This document shows, in pieces, positions 6,997 to 16,948 of a DNA stretch of 64,000 bases. Where the stretch lies: positions 310,001 to 374,000 of the forward strand of contig NZ_JAICCF010000005.1 of the NCBI RefSeq assembly GCF_019492185.1, in the 5' to 3' direction. The translations under genes and the position numbers were made by a program. The stretch is from Chitinophaga rhizophila. Lineage in GTDB: Bacteria; Bacteroidota; Bacteroidia; Chitinophagales; Chitinophagaceae. How positions within the stretch are numbered: position 1 is the first letter of the stretch; each line of letters starts with the position of its first letter. The notes below the pieces were generated by a model, which made no database searches, was not told the origin of the DNA, and was given only the letters and a program-made list of their open reading frames with translations.

Positions 6997-9961
6997 TCGT
7001 GTCCATATACTACAGCTGTTGTTGGCTTTGCTGGTAGCTATTCCTGCATCTGCTGCAGGAGAAGCAACTGCGTCAGGTAATGAGGAAGTTATTCATGAAG
7101 GAGTAATCGCATTAAATAGGTTAATACGACAGAATGATTACAATGACCGGCATAACCGTTCTGCCAGGAACAAGTATGTTATCGTACTGGATGGGAATGG
7201 TAAATTCATTGAGCAGCGCAATATCAATGATGACTTGCCATTGCTGAGTGACGAGGAGGTGACCGAAGTCAATGATGAACTGGTAAAAGTCAATGACAGT
7301 AATAAATTTGGTGTATACGAAATAGTTTTCAATAACTGGTATATCAACCTCACCAGGGAGATTCCGGAGAATGCTGATCTTTCATATCTGACGAATTATC
7401 AGCCATGGACGAACGACAACATCCGCACGAAGATCATCAGTGAAATGAAGGCCCTGAACCTGGAGATCTTTAAAAATGCAGCTTTTAAGTCTTATCAGAA
7501 GAGGGTAGGAATTGTTTGTGGTCGTGTAATTGTAATGCTGGGAGGCCAGAAGTACAATGTGAGCGTCACCATGGATGCCCGTGGTGATGAGACCTGGACA
7601 GCAGGTGAATTGCGGGCAATGAACGAGAGGATAGATCCGTATCTGCCCTCGATGGCAAATGTAAAGAAGTATCTGATCGCTTATCCGCAGGCATTAAAGA
7701 ATGCATGGCTTAACAAGGATGTGCTAACACCACATCCCGAACTGCCCTATCATTATAAACCAGGGGAGGGCTCTTTCCTGAATGATCTGGCAAAACGAAG
7801 CATTGACCAGCAGGGGAGTCCTGAGGGCGATCCCGCAGCTACATCTGAGAGCCTGGTATATGACTATGCCGGCGTATTGTCAAAAGCGGAACTGCAACAG
7901 CTGATCAATAGCTTCCTTGAGGTACAGAACGGCGGTTACACAGCGCGTGTATTTATCGCCAATTACAAAACCCCAAGGGAAAAGCTGGAGAAGATCAATG
8001 CCATCATGAGCAATCCTGCACCGAAGGATATCTTGCTATACCTGTACCTTGATGCAGATAAGACAGTACATGCTGACCTGAAACTGGGAAAAGATATCCC
8101 GAACCCGGAACATGTGAACATGTTTATGCGGGCAGCAGCCAGTGTGTTGGAAAAACTCGGACTGGCTCCTACTAACTTTACACTCGCAGGGTTCTTTGAT
8201 GGATTGTCTCATCTGATATCAAAAGCAGAGATACCTGAGAGGTTTTACAACCCTGCTTCGGTGAACGAGAAAGGCGTAAAAGATTATAATCCCGTATTAT
8301 ACTATGTATATCTGGCTGCCGGCTCTTCCTATATATTAAAAGCCGAGTTTCTGGCTCAGCTGGCGTTGGGTACAGATATTAAGATGGACGGCTTTGACCT
8401 GACGCAGATTGAGTTTGCGTTCATGTGTGGAGCATACAATGGTCTCGTGGAAATGATTGCGTCACTGCCTAAACTTGCCGGCTGGATGGTAAGGATGGTG
8501 ACCAATGAAAATGGTGTACGGGACGACTTTTCAAAAACCATATCATCCTTCGTAGATAAGTGTGACCTCAATACCAATTCACTTACATACACCATCGTCA
8601 TGCCACAGCTGGGAGCCATGAAGCTGGGTAGTTGTCTGGCACCAATGATCGCCAAAGCAATTAAAAAGACCTTCAGTGGCGGAAATGCCTGTACCTATGC
8701 AGCCTCAGGTGGAAAGATTGTATTCAATATATTAATACTGGTAGCACCGTTGGCTGGTGTGGCAGAGGTTGCAAAGATTGCTGACATTATCAGTTGGATA
8801 GACCCTATCGCCCTGTTATTGCGCGGTACGGCATTTATGGCCAAAGTGGTATATGTAAGTGGAAGGGCATTGTATTCGTGGGGTAAGTATTACCTTTCGC
8901 TTACCATCAGGGATGGTAGGATATTTCTGGAAACATTAGGGGGTAACCTGGAAAAGGTATTCTGGGGAGACTGGCCGCAGCTGGCATTGGTGATGGATGG
9001 GGTACCTGTGAATGTACGAGTACCACCGTCCGTAGATCTGAGCGGGGAATGGCGTGCTATACGCTACATGACAGATAGTGAAGGAAGTAAGATCATCACG
9101 CAGGATGCCGCCCGCTTAATAGAAATTGCTAAAAAAGAAGGTGAACCGATCCTGGGTATTGTGGAAGATACTGAAGGTGCAGGAAAGGCAGTAGCTGAGC
9201 TGACTACAGTAGCTCAGCAGTTCAAAGCAAGACTACTGAAGAGAATGGAAGGTCTGGAGGGACGCTTTGAGCTTATTCATACTGACGAGGAATTGATGCG
9301 GATGATACAGAAAGGGAAAGAGTTGAAATTCAGTGATGAGCTGATTGAAGACTTTATTTATATAAGTTGCAGAAAAGATAAGGCCAGGAGTGCAGAAGAA
9401 ATGCTTCAGCAAATGGAGCATCATATAAAGATCAAGCAACGCGGATACCCTGAACGGTTCACAAGTGTGGAAGAACTGGAAGCATTCGGAAAGGATATGT
9501 ATGATGGACTGAAAGGAATAGGTCTGGACGATGCGGAAGTCATTATACAAGGTTCCGCTTTAAGAACTCAGGCGGCACAGGATGTAGATATTGCTGTTAT
9601 CATCTCAGAAGGGAAGTTCAATGATATCCTTATTAAACGATTCAGTGGAAAGGCTAAGAATAAAATCAGTGGCGAAGGGCTCCAGCTGGAAGGTAAGAGT
9701 ACGGACGAATTGATGCAGATAGCCAGAGATATTGATGCCAATCGTGGTAATTACAATAATACGGCCTGGAGCTTTAAAAGAGCAATGCTGGATAGAAAGT
9801 TTGGTACTTATACCAATGATGAAATCTTAATCGGAGGCAAGGATTTATATCATAAAATGAAGGCAGCATACCCTGATCTTAATATTGAAAATATCTCTTT
9901 TCAAGTGAAGGGCGGCTCAGTAGATTTATTACCTAACATGTCATTACCAAGACCGAAATAA
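6971..9961 (+). CDS. Secreted multidomain polymorphic-toxin candidate with TPM and C-terminal nucleotidyltransferase domains
   Basis: A 996-residue protein with a Sec signal peptide (HILQLLLALLVAIPASAAG). A TPM-like domain starts near residue 293 (LVYDYAGVLSKAELQQLINSF). Around 575-640 are long hydrophobic stretches (IVFNILILVAPLAGVAEVAKI, LLLRGTAFMAKVVYV) that could insert into a membrane. The last ~140 residues look like a nucleotidyltransferase fold: G861-S862, then D871-V-D873 in hydrophobic context (DVDIAV), and a third carboxylate D985 in SVDLLP close to the C-terminus. A catalytic domain at the extreme C-terminus followed 8 bases later by a small acidic gene is the standard layout of polymorphic toxins. 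There is no T9SS tail on this protein. RNA or nucleotide modification is the likely activity of such domains; the target is unknown. Confidence 0.7.
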   Translation: MKFLKRYINRVHILQLLLALLVAIPASAAGEATASGNEEVIHEGVIALNRLIRQNDYNDRHNRSARNKYVIVLDGNGKFIEQRNINDDLPLLSDEEVTEVNDELVKVNDSNKFGVYEIVFNNWYINLTREIPENADLSYLTNYQPWTNDNIRTKIISEMKALNLEIFKNAAFKSYQKRVGIVCGRVIVMLGGQKYNVSVTMDARGDETWTAGELRAMNERIDPYLPSMANVKKYLIAYPQALKNAWLNKDVLTPHPELPYHYKPGEGSFLNDLAKRSIDQQGSPEGDPAATSESLVYDYAGVLSKAELQQLINSFLEVQNGGYTARVFIANYKTPREKLEKINAIMSNPAPKDILLYLYLDADKTVHADLKLGKDIPNPEHVNMFMRAAASVLEKLGLAPTNFTLAGFFDGLSHLISKAEIPERFYNPASVNEKGVKDYNPVLYYVYLAAGSSYILKAEFLAQLALGTDIKMDGFDLTQIEFAFMCGAYNGLVEMIASLPKLAGWMVRMVTNENGVRDDFSKTISSFVDKCDLNTNSLTYTIVMPQLGAMKLGSCLAPMIAKAIKKTFSGGNACTYAASGGKIVFNILILVAPLAGVAEVAKIADIISWIDPIALLLRGTAFMAKVVYVSGRALYSWGKYYLSLTIRDGRIFLETLGGNLEKVFWGDWPQLALVMDGVPVNVRVPPSVDLSGEWRAIRYMTDSEGSKIITQDAARLIEIAKKEGEPILGIVEDTEGAGKAVAELTTVAQQFKARLLKRMEGLEGRFELIHTDEELMRMIQKGKELKFSDELIEDFIYISCRKDKARSAEEMLQQMEHHIKIKQRGYPERFTSVEELEAFGKDMYDGLKGIGLDDAEVIIQGSALRTQAAQDVDIAVIISEGKFNDILIKRFSGKAKNKISGEGLQLEGKSTDELMQIARDIDANRGNYNNTAWSFKRAMLDRKFGTYTNDEILIGGKDLYHKMKAAYPDLNIENISFQVKGGSVDLLPNMSLPRPK

Positions 9962-9969
9962 CAGTAAAT

Positions 9970-10341
9970 ATGACGAACGAAATCTCCATATATGCTTCAT
10001 TGCTCGGAAAATTAGAGGACATACGCAGTACGATAGAAGAAGTACTTCCGGAAAACAGTAGTCGCTTCATTGAATCGGGTACTATTATGCTTTCTGAAGG
10101 TAATGTGTTCAGTTGTTCGATAGAGCCTTCGGGCCAGCACCAGACCGATGACTATTACATGTCGGCAAAGTACCTCGGTACAGAAGCAGACTACAAGCTT
10201 TTGCTTGCCCGCATGGCCGATGTTTTCGTAAAATATAGTATCGTCTATAGTATAGATACCGTTATCCAGGATGGTGATGAAGAGATCGAGACATATCTTG
10301 TACATCCGGATTTTGAGAAACGCGTCTCTGGAAATAAATAG
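9970..10341 (+). CDS. Putative immunity protein to the upstream nucleotidyltransferase toxin
   Basis: A 123-residue acidic protein without a signal peptide or membrane segment, so it should be cytoplasmic, unlike all its large secreted neighbours. It starts 8 bases after the toxin-candidate stop and is the only small gene in the operon. I do not recognise a named family. Size, acidity and position immediately 3' of a toxin C-terminal domain are the hallmarks of an immunity gene. An alternative is a chaperone or a structural accessory. Confidence 0.55.
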   Translation: MTNEISIYASLLGKLEDIRSTIEEVLPENSSRFIESGTIMLSEGNVFSCSIEPSGQHQTDDYYMSAKYLGTEADYKLLLARMADVFVKYSIVYSIDTVIQDGDEEIETYLVHPDFEKRVSGNK

Positions 10342-10421
10342 TGCAGATGCTATAAAAGCCTTTTGAATATAATTTAAATAAGCACATTCTTATATACAGG
10401 CTTACGAGCCATCCCTATCCT

Positions 10422-13400
10422 ATGATAAGACATCTATACCTATTGATCATTGCTTGTTGCTTTGCATTGCCTGGCTTTGCCCAGCAGCGCACGCCACTGG
10501 AACAGCATATCCATGACTGCTGGAAGCTTGTCCAGGAACGGAGGGTGACTGAAGCGCTCAACGGTACATCTCTTTATGACAAATTAAAAGATACCTCCGG
10601 AGGTTTTCAGCTGCCACTGGGTATTGGCGGTGGCAATAATGGAAAGCCGCCTGTCATCGTAGACAGTATCCGCTTCCTGCCTGACCATGCTGAGATCACT
10701 ACTTTTATGGTTGTTACCCTGCCGGGCAGCGATAAAGAACTCATGTTTGCCGCCCGAGGAGTCCCCCTGAGTAGCCAGGGTGGATTAGTAGGCACTGCCC
10801 GTATGGAGCTGGTTAACCAGGTGCCAGTAAGACTATTTGGGGATAGTACTGCTATTACCTTCATGCCCGGAAAGACATACATTGAATTTGACTGTAATGG
10901 TTTTAAAAAGCTGGGTATCGGAGCCGAGATTGACATGACTAAAAAGCTGGTAAGGCTCAACCCAGACGGTACGCAGAACCTTCAAGACAGAGTAAAAGCA
11001 AAGTTTGAGACTACTGTAACTGACCTCAATGATATTCTCGCAGCTGTATCTATTGAGCCTTTCCAGGTGAGAGGTGTAAAGAACGTAACGTTCACTGTGC
11101 AGGATGCAGTAATTGACCTCAGCGATGATAATAACAGTACCGGCATGGTATTCCCCACGGAATATACTGCTGATGACAAGTCTTTCTGGCGCGGCTTTTA
11201 CCTGCGTGCATTTACAGTTGAGTTACCGCCAGAATTGAAAGACAGAAAAAGTAAAAAGGCAAAAGCCTTCGCTGTCCGGAATGCCCTTATAGATGAAAAA
11301 GGGTTTAGTGGTGAAATAAGTGCCAAACACCTGATACCACTGGAAGACGGAGATCTGGGTGGATGGTCTTTTTCTGTAGATGAGGTGAAGCTGGACTTTG
11401 TAGCTAATCAGTTAAAGGCTGGTTCCCTGGTAGGCGGCGTAAATGTACCTATTACAGGTGACACAACACGATTTGACTATAATGCGGTGTTTCACCCAGG
11501 AGAAGAGTATGTATTCAATATTAAACCTAAAGATAGTGTAGACTTCGACATTTTCACCGCCAATGTCATGCTGCTACCATCGTCTTACCTGGAGGTGGCT
11601 GTGAAAGATGGGAAGTTTCAGGCGATGGCTAATCTTTCAGGTACCATGTCTGTTCTGGGAAAGTCATCTGCCGATAGCTCAGGTAAATCCGGTACGATGC
11701 TTTCTGTTCCTGATATCAGATTTGAACAGCTGGTGGTATCTACACAAGCACCCTTTATCCATAGTGGTACTTTTGCCCTGACAGGTAGTTTGAAAATGCC
11801 AAAGATAGGTGGATACGGCATTTCGATTAATAAGATCAATTTTGTAAAAGACGGTGAGAAGAGAGGTATTTCCTTTGATGTGAACGTAAACCTGATGAAT
11901 GCGAAGGATAGCAAAAATGGGTTCTCTGCAGATGCCTCATTAGCTGTCTTAGGTAAAGTATTGCAGCAGGAAGATGGTCGCCAGCGTTATCGGTTCAGCA
12001 ATGTGAAAATAAGCAGGATTGCAATTGATGTTAACCAGGGTGCCTTTGCCCTAAAAGGAAGTCTTGAACACTTCGATAGCGATGAAGTATATGGTGATGG
12101 TTTCAAAGGTAGTATCGCGGCCAGTATCAATATGTGCGGTGGCAGCCTGAAGATGGATGCCATGGCATTATTTGGTGCCGTGCAGGAACATAAATACTGG
12201 TACGCCGATATCATGGTTGATTTTCCAACGGCCTTCCTCATCATTCCTCCGGCTATTGCTGCAAAAGGATTTGGCGGAGGACTCTACTATGGCGTCAAGC
12301 CTATCGCCCTCTCTGATGATGCCTCAAAATATAAATTGGGTGCGACTTCTACAGGTGTCAGGTACAAGCCGGATGCTAACGCCGGCATTGGTGTCAAAGC
12401 TTCTATCAAGTTTATTGCTGGCAGCGAAAAGGCTATTAACGGACTAGTCGCATTTGAGATATCCTTTAATAAAGGGGGTGGCGTTAACCGCATCACCTTC
12501 CGTGGACAATGCAATGTGCTCAGTATTCCAATCGCTACAGGTACAGATGTCATGAAGACGATGTACGAAAAGCAATTGAAGACAGATGACGGACAATCAG
12601 ATAAATACGATCCTAACCAGATTGTGCCGGAAGGAGCTATCTCTGTTGGACTAATGGTAGATGTAGACTTTGAAAATGAGATCTTCTATGCCAATCTGAA
12701 AGCATACATCAATGTGGCGGGCGTAATAAAAGGTACTGGTAACCGCGGACTAGCTGGTGAAGGCGAGATCTATGCTGGTCCTGACGGATGGCATATGTAT
12801 ATGGGCACGCCGGATAATCCTGTAAGTATCAGTATCCTTGATCTGGCAAAGGCATCATCCTATTTTATGGTAGGGAAAGACCTACCTGGTAGTCCGCCGC
12901 CACCTGCTAACGTATCGTCCATCCTGGGCGGGATGGATCTTGACTACATGCGGGATATGAACTCCCTGAGTAGTGGTACCGGGTTCGCATTTGGTGCAGG
13001 GCTGAACTTTGACACAGGAGATATGTCTTTCCTCATGTTCTATGCACGTTTTGCCGCAGGACTTGGCTTTGACGTGATGATGAAAGATTATGGAGATAAC
13101 TTCCATTGTGAAGGTAAATCCGGACCTATCGGTATCAACGGTTGGTTTGCCAACGGACAGGTATATGCATACTTCCAGGGGAAGATCGGTATCAGGGTAA
13201 ATCTGTTCTTCAAGAAGGGCAACTTTGATATTATTGATCTGGGTGCAGCAGCTGTACTACAGGCAAAACTGCCTAATCCTACCTGGATGCGCGGTATTGT
13301 AGGTGGACGGTTTAGTATACTGGGCGGTATGGTCAGCGGCGATTGTAAATTTGAAGTTACGCTGGGTAAAGAGTGTAAGATCGTTAGCAATAATATCTTC

Positions 13401-14846
13401 GCAGAAGCAGGTGTGCAGGTGATCGGGGACTATACACCAGCAAAAGGTGCTACCGCGGTTGACGTATTCGTAGCCCCACAGATTGTCTTTAATATGCCGG
13501 TAGGAAAGGTGTTTAACATTACTGATGATATTGGCAAACGCTTGAACTTCCGCGCCAGACTCGAATACTTCAATATACGTGAAGGCGCTAATAATATCCC
13601 GGCGACCATGGAATGGAACAGCGATAACACCGTAGTAATCCTGCATACGCCAAATATCCTCCCGGGTGAGAAGACACTCAGAATGACTGCGCGCATCAGC
13701 TTTGAGCAGGAGAGCAATGGTAGCTGGACGCCGTATATGGTAGACGGCGCGCCATATGCTGAAGTGATAGACCATGACTTCATTACAGACAAAGAGCCAT
13801 TGGTGATTCGCCCGGATAACGTCTCTTTCACCTATCCGGTTATTAACCAGCGTAACTATTACAAAGGCGAAAGCAGCAATGGATACATCCTGCTGAAAAA
13901 AGGACAGGACAACCTTTTTGCAAAGAGCAATGATTTTAAACAGATAGGCCGCTTAACTGCAGAAGGTGATACGCCGCAAGAGTTCCCATTGTTCTACACC
14001 ACCGGAAAGGTGAGTTTCTCTATGCCTCAGCATCTGAAAAATGACAAGATATACACCCTTGAATTATTGCATGTGCCAACTGTTGAAAACGCAGATATAG
14101 ACAGGAACGTTACTATTACTAAAACTAGTGCCGGCAATGCAGGTACTGGAAGTCTTACTGTGCAGACTAAAACAGCAGAAGGTACCTTGAATAATCTTAC
14201 GGAGAGAGTAATCTATACGTTACAGTTTAGAAGTTCGATATACAGCACCTTCAGCGAAAAGGTAGACCGTTTGCCTGCTGTTGCTACCAGCTGGCCGCTC
14301 GATAATGGTATTGATGAACTTAGATTCATGCAAACCAATAATGAGCTGTTCGATGCGCAGGAAATAGACGAGAATGGTAACAGCCAGGTATTACAATTTG
14401 AAGCAGTACTTGAAGGTATTCCATGGTACATGGACAACTTCTATCCTTATGTATATGCCGGGTACCCTGTATCATCTGCACTTGAACTGAACTGGAGAAA
14501 TACTGCTGTCATGGGCGTGCCACCGGTGAAAGCTATTTACCTGAGACAGCATCCTGCGGGGCTCAAGCTAGGAGATAGTAATGAGCGTATCCGCGAGGGC
14601 GCATCGGTATTTGTATATAATCTACCTTACTATATGGCATATGACTATGTACACATGCAGGCACGTGTTGCTGATGTCATGGCTACTAATCCTGCCGCTG
14701 CGCCTGAACGGATGAGGGAAATACTGATCAGGCCTTACAAGCGTATTACAGCTGGTAGCTATAAGTTTAAAATCAAGTATGTGTTGCCCGGAACCAATAC
14801 GGTAACATCAGAAAAAGTAATCACCATTCCTTTCTCAGGAATATAA
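10422..14846 (+). CDS. Giant secreted beta-rich protein, unrecognised
   Basis: A 1474-residue protein with a strong signal peptide (LYLLIIACCFALPGFAQ). No domain is recognised with confidence. The first ~1050 residues are long runs of alternating hydrophobic strands with recurring phrases such as FALTGSLKMPK, FALKGSLEHF and LAVLGKVLQQ, suggesting an extended beta-sheet or solenoid, with glycine-rich stretches (FGGGLYYGVKPIAL). The last ~400 residues look like successive beta-sandwich modules (RVIYTLQFRSS, YKFKIKYVLPGTNTVTSEK). Cysteines are few. There is no T9SS sorting tail. It lies 80 bases after the putative immunity gene, the largest gap inside the operon, so an internal promoter is possible. 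A structural or delivery component of the surface complex is a plausible but unproven role. Confidence 0.55.
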   Translation: MIRHLYLLIIACCFALPGFAQQRTPLEQHIHDCWKLVQERRVTEALNGTSLYDKLKDTSGGFQLPLGIGGGNNGKPPVIVDSIRFLPDHAEITTFMVVTLPGSDKELMFAARGVPLSSQGGLVGTARMELVNQVPVRLFGDSTAITFMPGKTYIEFDCNGFKKLGIGAEIDMTKKLVRLNPDGTQNLQDRVKAKFETTVTDLNDILAAVSIEPFQVRGVKNVTFTVQDAVIDLSDDNNSTGMVFPTEYTADDKSFWRGFYLRAFTVELPPELKDRKSKKAKAFAVRNALIDEKGFSGEISAKHLIPLEDGDLGGWSFSVDEVKLDFVANQLKAGSLVGGVNVPITGDTTRFDYNAVFHPGEEYVFNIKPKDSVDFDIFTANVMLLPSSYLEVAVKDGKFQAMANLSGTMSVLGKSSADSSGKSGTMLSVPDIRFEQLVVSTQAPFIHSGTFALTGSLKMPKIGGYGISINKINFVKDGEKRGISFDVNVNLMNAKDSKNGFSADASLAVLGKVLQQEDGRQRYRFSNVKISRIAIDVNQGAFALKGSLEHFDSDEVYGDGFKGSIAASINMCGGSLKMDAMALFGAVQEHKYWYADIMVDFPTAFLIIPPAIAAKGFGGGLYYGVKPIALSDDASKYKLGATSTGVRYKPDANAGIGVKASIKFIAGSEKAINGLVAFEISFNKGGGVNRITFRGQCNVLSIPIATGTDVMKTMYEKQLKTDDGQSDKYDPNQIVPEGAISVGLMVDVDFENEIFYANLKAYINVAGVIKGTGNRGLAGEGEIYAGPDGWHMYMGTPDNPVSISILDLAKASSYFMVGKDLPGSPPPPANVSSILGGMDLDYMRDMNSLSSGTGFAFGAGLNFDTGDMSFLMFYARFAAGLGFDVMMKDYGDNFHCEGKSGPIGINGWFANGQVYAYFQGKIGIRVNLFFKKGNFDIIDLGAAAVLQAKLPNPTWMRGIVGGRFSILGGMVSGDCKFEVTLGKECKIVSNNIFAEAGVQVIGDYTPAKGATAVDVFVAPQIVFNMPVGKVFNITDDIGKRLNFRARLEYFNIREGANNIPATMEWNSDNTVVILHTPNILPGEKTLRMTARISFEQESNGSWTPYMVDGAPYAEVIDHDFITDKEPLVIRPDNVSFTYPVINQRNYYKGESSNGYILLKKGQDNLFAKSNDFKQIGRLTAEGDTPQEFPLFYTTGKVSFSMPQHLKNDKIYTLELLHVPTVENADIDRNVTITKTSAGNAGTGSLTVQTKTAEGTLNNLTERVIYTLQFRSSIYSTFSEKVDRLPAVATSWPLDNGIDELRFMQTNNELFDAQEIDENGNSQVLQFEAVLEGIPWYMDNFYPYVYAGYPVSSALELNWRNTAVMGVPPVKAIYLRQHPAGLKLGDSNERIREGASVFVYNLPYYMAYDYVHMQARVADVMATNPAAAPERMREILIRPYKRITAGSYKFKIKYVLPGTNTVTSEKVITIPFSGI

Positions 14847-14856
14847 ACTGATAAGT

Positions 14857-16938
14857 ATGATAAGAGTAGTTGGGCGTTTGTGTCAATGGGGGGTGTCTGC
14901 GCTGTTATGTTTACTTACCTTACAAGGGCAGGCACAGAAAAAAGCAGCTACGGGTGTAGCATTACTGGCTTCTGCAGCAGAAGATTCTATTCTGCTGCGC
15001 TGGGCTCCGGTCAATACAAGTTTCTGGCAGCAGGCCAACATGCAGGGATATGTAATTAAGCGGTATACCATCCTGCGTGACGGGAAAGTATTGTCAGTGC
15101 CGGAAGAAAAACTGCTGACTGCACAACCTGTCAAACCATTGCCATTGCCACAATGGGAGAAGATAGTCCAAATAGATGAGCGGTGGGGTGCTATTGCTGC
15201 TCAGGCGTTGTATGGGAAAGACTTCGACCTGACTGCTGCTGGCGGCGGCAGTGGTAGTGTGATGTCTATCTACCAGAAGTCAAAGGAGGCGGATAACCGT
15301 TACAGCTTCGCATTATTCTCTGCTGATCAGTCATGGATAGTGGCAAAGGCATCAGGGCTGGCTTTCGTAGATAAAGAGGTCACTAAAAGTGAAAAATACC
15401 TCTATAGAGTATATATCAATGGTGTAAAAGCGGATACAGGATTTGCCTTTATCGGCATTGCGGAGAAACAGTCTTTACCTGCACCAAGAGACCTCCGTGC
15501 TGAAAAAACAACCAAGGCAGTTATGCTCAGCTGGGATAAGGTGATGTTCAGTAACCTTTATAATGCCTACATCCTTGAGCGCTCGGATGATAATGGTAAG
15601 ACCTTTACCCGTGTAACAAAAGAACCTATTGTGAACGCTGATAAGGGTGTAAATGATCAGCCACAGCAGCGCATCTTCTACATTGATACAGTGCCTAAAC
15701 CTGGTCAGCCGAAAGTATACCGTATATATGGTATTACGCCGTTTGGTCAGATCAGCGCGGCTTCTGACACTATCCATACTATGGTGCTGGAAGCTGTTGA
15801 TGCCCATCCTTCTATCACTGGTACAGCGATCTTAAATAACGGCATACTTATTAAGTGGATGATGCCACCTTCGCCTGTGAAGGTCAGCGGCTTTGACATT
15901 GAACGTAGCAGCAGCCTTAAAAAGAAGTATGTCAGGATCAATAAACAACTCCTTTCTCCGGCAGATACTGTATTTATGGACGATGCACCAAAAGCTTCCA
16001 ACTACTATAAAGTCAAGGCTTACCTGGCAGATGGGCGCTCTATGTCTTCCTTCGCACAGTTTGTACAGCTACTGGATAGTATTCCTCCGGCAGTGCCTGA
16101 TAGCCTTTCTGGGGTGATCAGTGATTCGGGGTATGTGCAATTAACATGGAAAGCTAATACGGAAGCAGATATATACGGTTACAGAGTGTTCAGGGCAAAT
16201 AGTCCTGACGCTGAATTTGTCCAGGTAACAAGGACTCCGGCACGCAGTAACCACTTTGCTGATACAATTGAAGTAAAGACACTGACGAAGTATATCTATT
16301 ACAAAATAGTTGCATTAGATGCGCATTATAACCCGTCTGAATACTCAGCAGTATTACAGCTGAAGCGCCCAGACGTGGTACCTCCCGTACCGCCTGTATT
16401 TACGAATGCCCATGCCTCTGCGGAGGGCATCTTCCTGCAATGGCAGCCAAGTACGAGCGATGACGTTGTAGCTTACAGGCTTCTGCGTACAATAGAAGGT
16501 GCAGTAGGGGTTAAAATGTTTCTTTTACGCGATAGCGCTGTTTCATTCACAGACACTACGTGCGAAAGAGGGGTAAAATACCAATACCAGGTAGTGGCCA
16601 TCGATGATAGTCAGCTGACCGGTACTTCAAAAGTACTCAGTATGCAGCGTATCGATATGGGTAACCTTGAAGGAGATCGTACCTTGAAAGCAGCTATAGA
16701 TCGGGATAATAAAAGCATCCGGTTACGATGGAAGCTGCCTGAAGGTGTAACCCGCATATGGGTGTACCGTGCCGCAGATACCACGCCGATGCGACTCTAT
16801 AAAACGCTGGATGGTAATGCCAGAGAGTACATAGATACTGATCTATTGATCAATACCGTATACAGGTATAAAGTGAAACTGCAACGTCAGGCGGATGGTT
16901 CATCCCTGTTTACCGAAGAAATAACCCTTAATTACTAG
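14857..16938 (+). CDS. Secreted protein of tandem fibronectin type III domains
   Basis: A 693-residue protein with a signal peptide (GVSALLCLLTLQGQAQ). About six FN3-like modules can be read by their strand pattern: near the N-terminus (SILLRWAPVN), then AVMLSWDKVM, GILIKWMMPP, YVQLTWKANTEADIYGYRVFR, GIFLQWQPSTSDDVVAYRLLR and SIRLRWKLPE, each followed by a YxVxA/D-type strand. FN3 arrays act as spacers or adhesion modules on the outside of the cell. There is no T9SS tail, so the protein is probably periplasmic or held by a partner. It begins 10 bases after the 1474-residue gene and ends 10 bases before the SprB-repeat gene, so it belongs to the same operon. Confidence 0.8.
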   Translation: MIRVVGRLCQWGVSALLCLLTLQGQAQKKAATGVALLASAAEDSILLRWAPVNTSFWQQANMQGYVIKRYTILRDGKVLSVPEEKLLTAQPVKPLPLPQWEKIVQIDERWGAIAAQALYGKDFDLTAAGGGSGSVMSIYQKSKEADNRYSFALFSADQSWIVAKASGLAFVDKEVTKSEKYLYRVYINGVKADTGFAFIGIAEKQSLPAPRDLRAEKTTKAVMLSWDKVMFSNLYNAYILERSDDNGKTFTRVTKEPIVNADKGVNDQPQQRIFYIDTVPKPGQPKVYRIYGITPFGQISAASDTIHTMVLEAVDAHPSITGTAILNNGILIKWMMPPSPVKVSGFDIERSSSLKKKYVRINKQLLSPADTVFMDDAPKASNYYKVKAYLADGRSMSSFAQFVQLLDSIPPAVPDSLSGVISDSGYVQLTWKANTEADIYGYRVFRANSPDAEFVQVTRTPARSNHFADTIEVKTLTKYIYYKIVALDAHYNPSEYSAVLQLKRPDVVPPVPPVFTNAHASAEGIFLQWQPSTSDDVVAYRLLRTIEGAVGVKMFLLRDSAVSFTDTTCERGVKYQYQVVAIDDSQLTGTSKVLSMQRIDMGNLEGDRTLKAAIDRDNKSIRLRWKLPEGVTRIWVYRAADTTPMRLYKTLDGNAREYIDTDLLINTVYRYKVKLQRQADGSSLFTEEITLNY

Positions 16939-16948
16939 CTCGTAATTT

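Noticed and set aside
13257..13775. Long minus-strand frame inside the 1474-residue gene
   Set aside because: It lies inside a strong plus-strand coding region and shows no protein-like pattern.
15375..15395. Segment resembling half of the 29129 inverted-repeat arm (AGAGGTCACTAA)
   Set aside because: It is a short match within a coding frame (FN3 protein) without an inverted partner, so probably chance.
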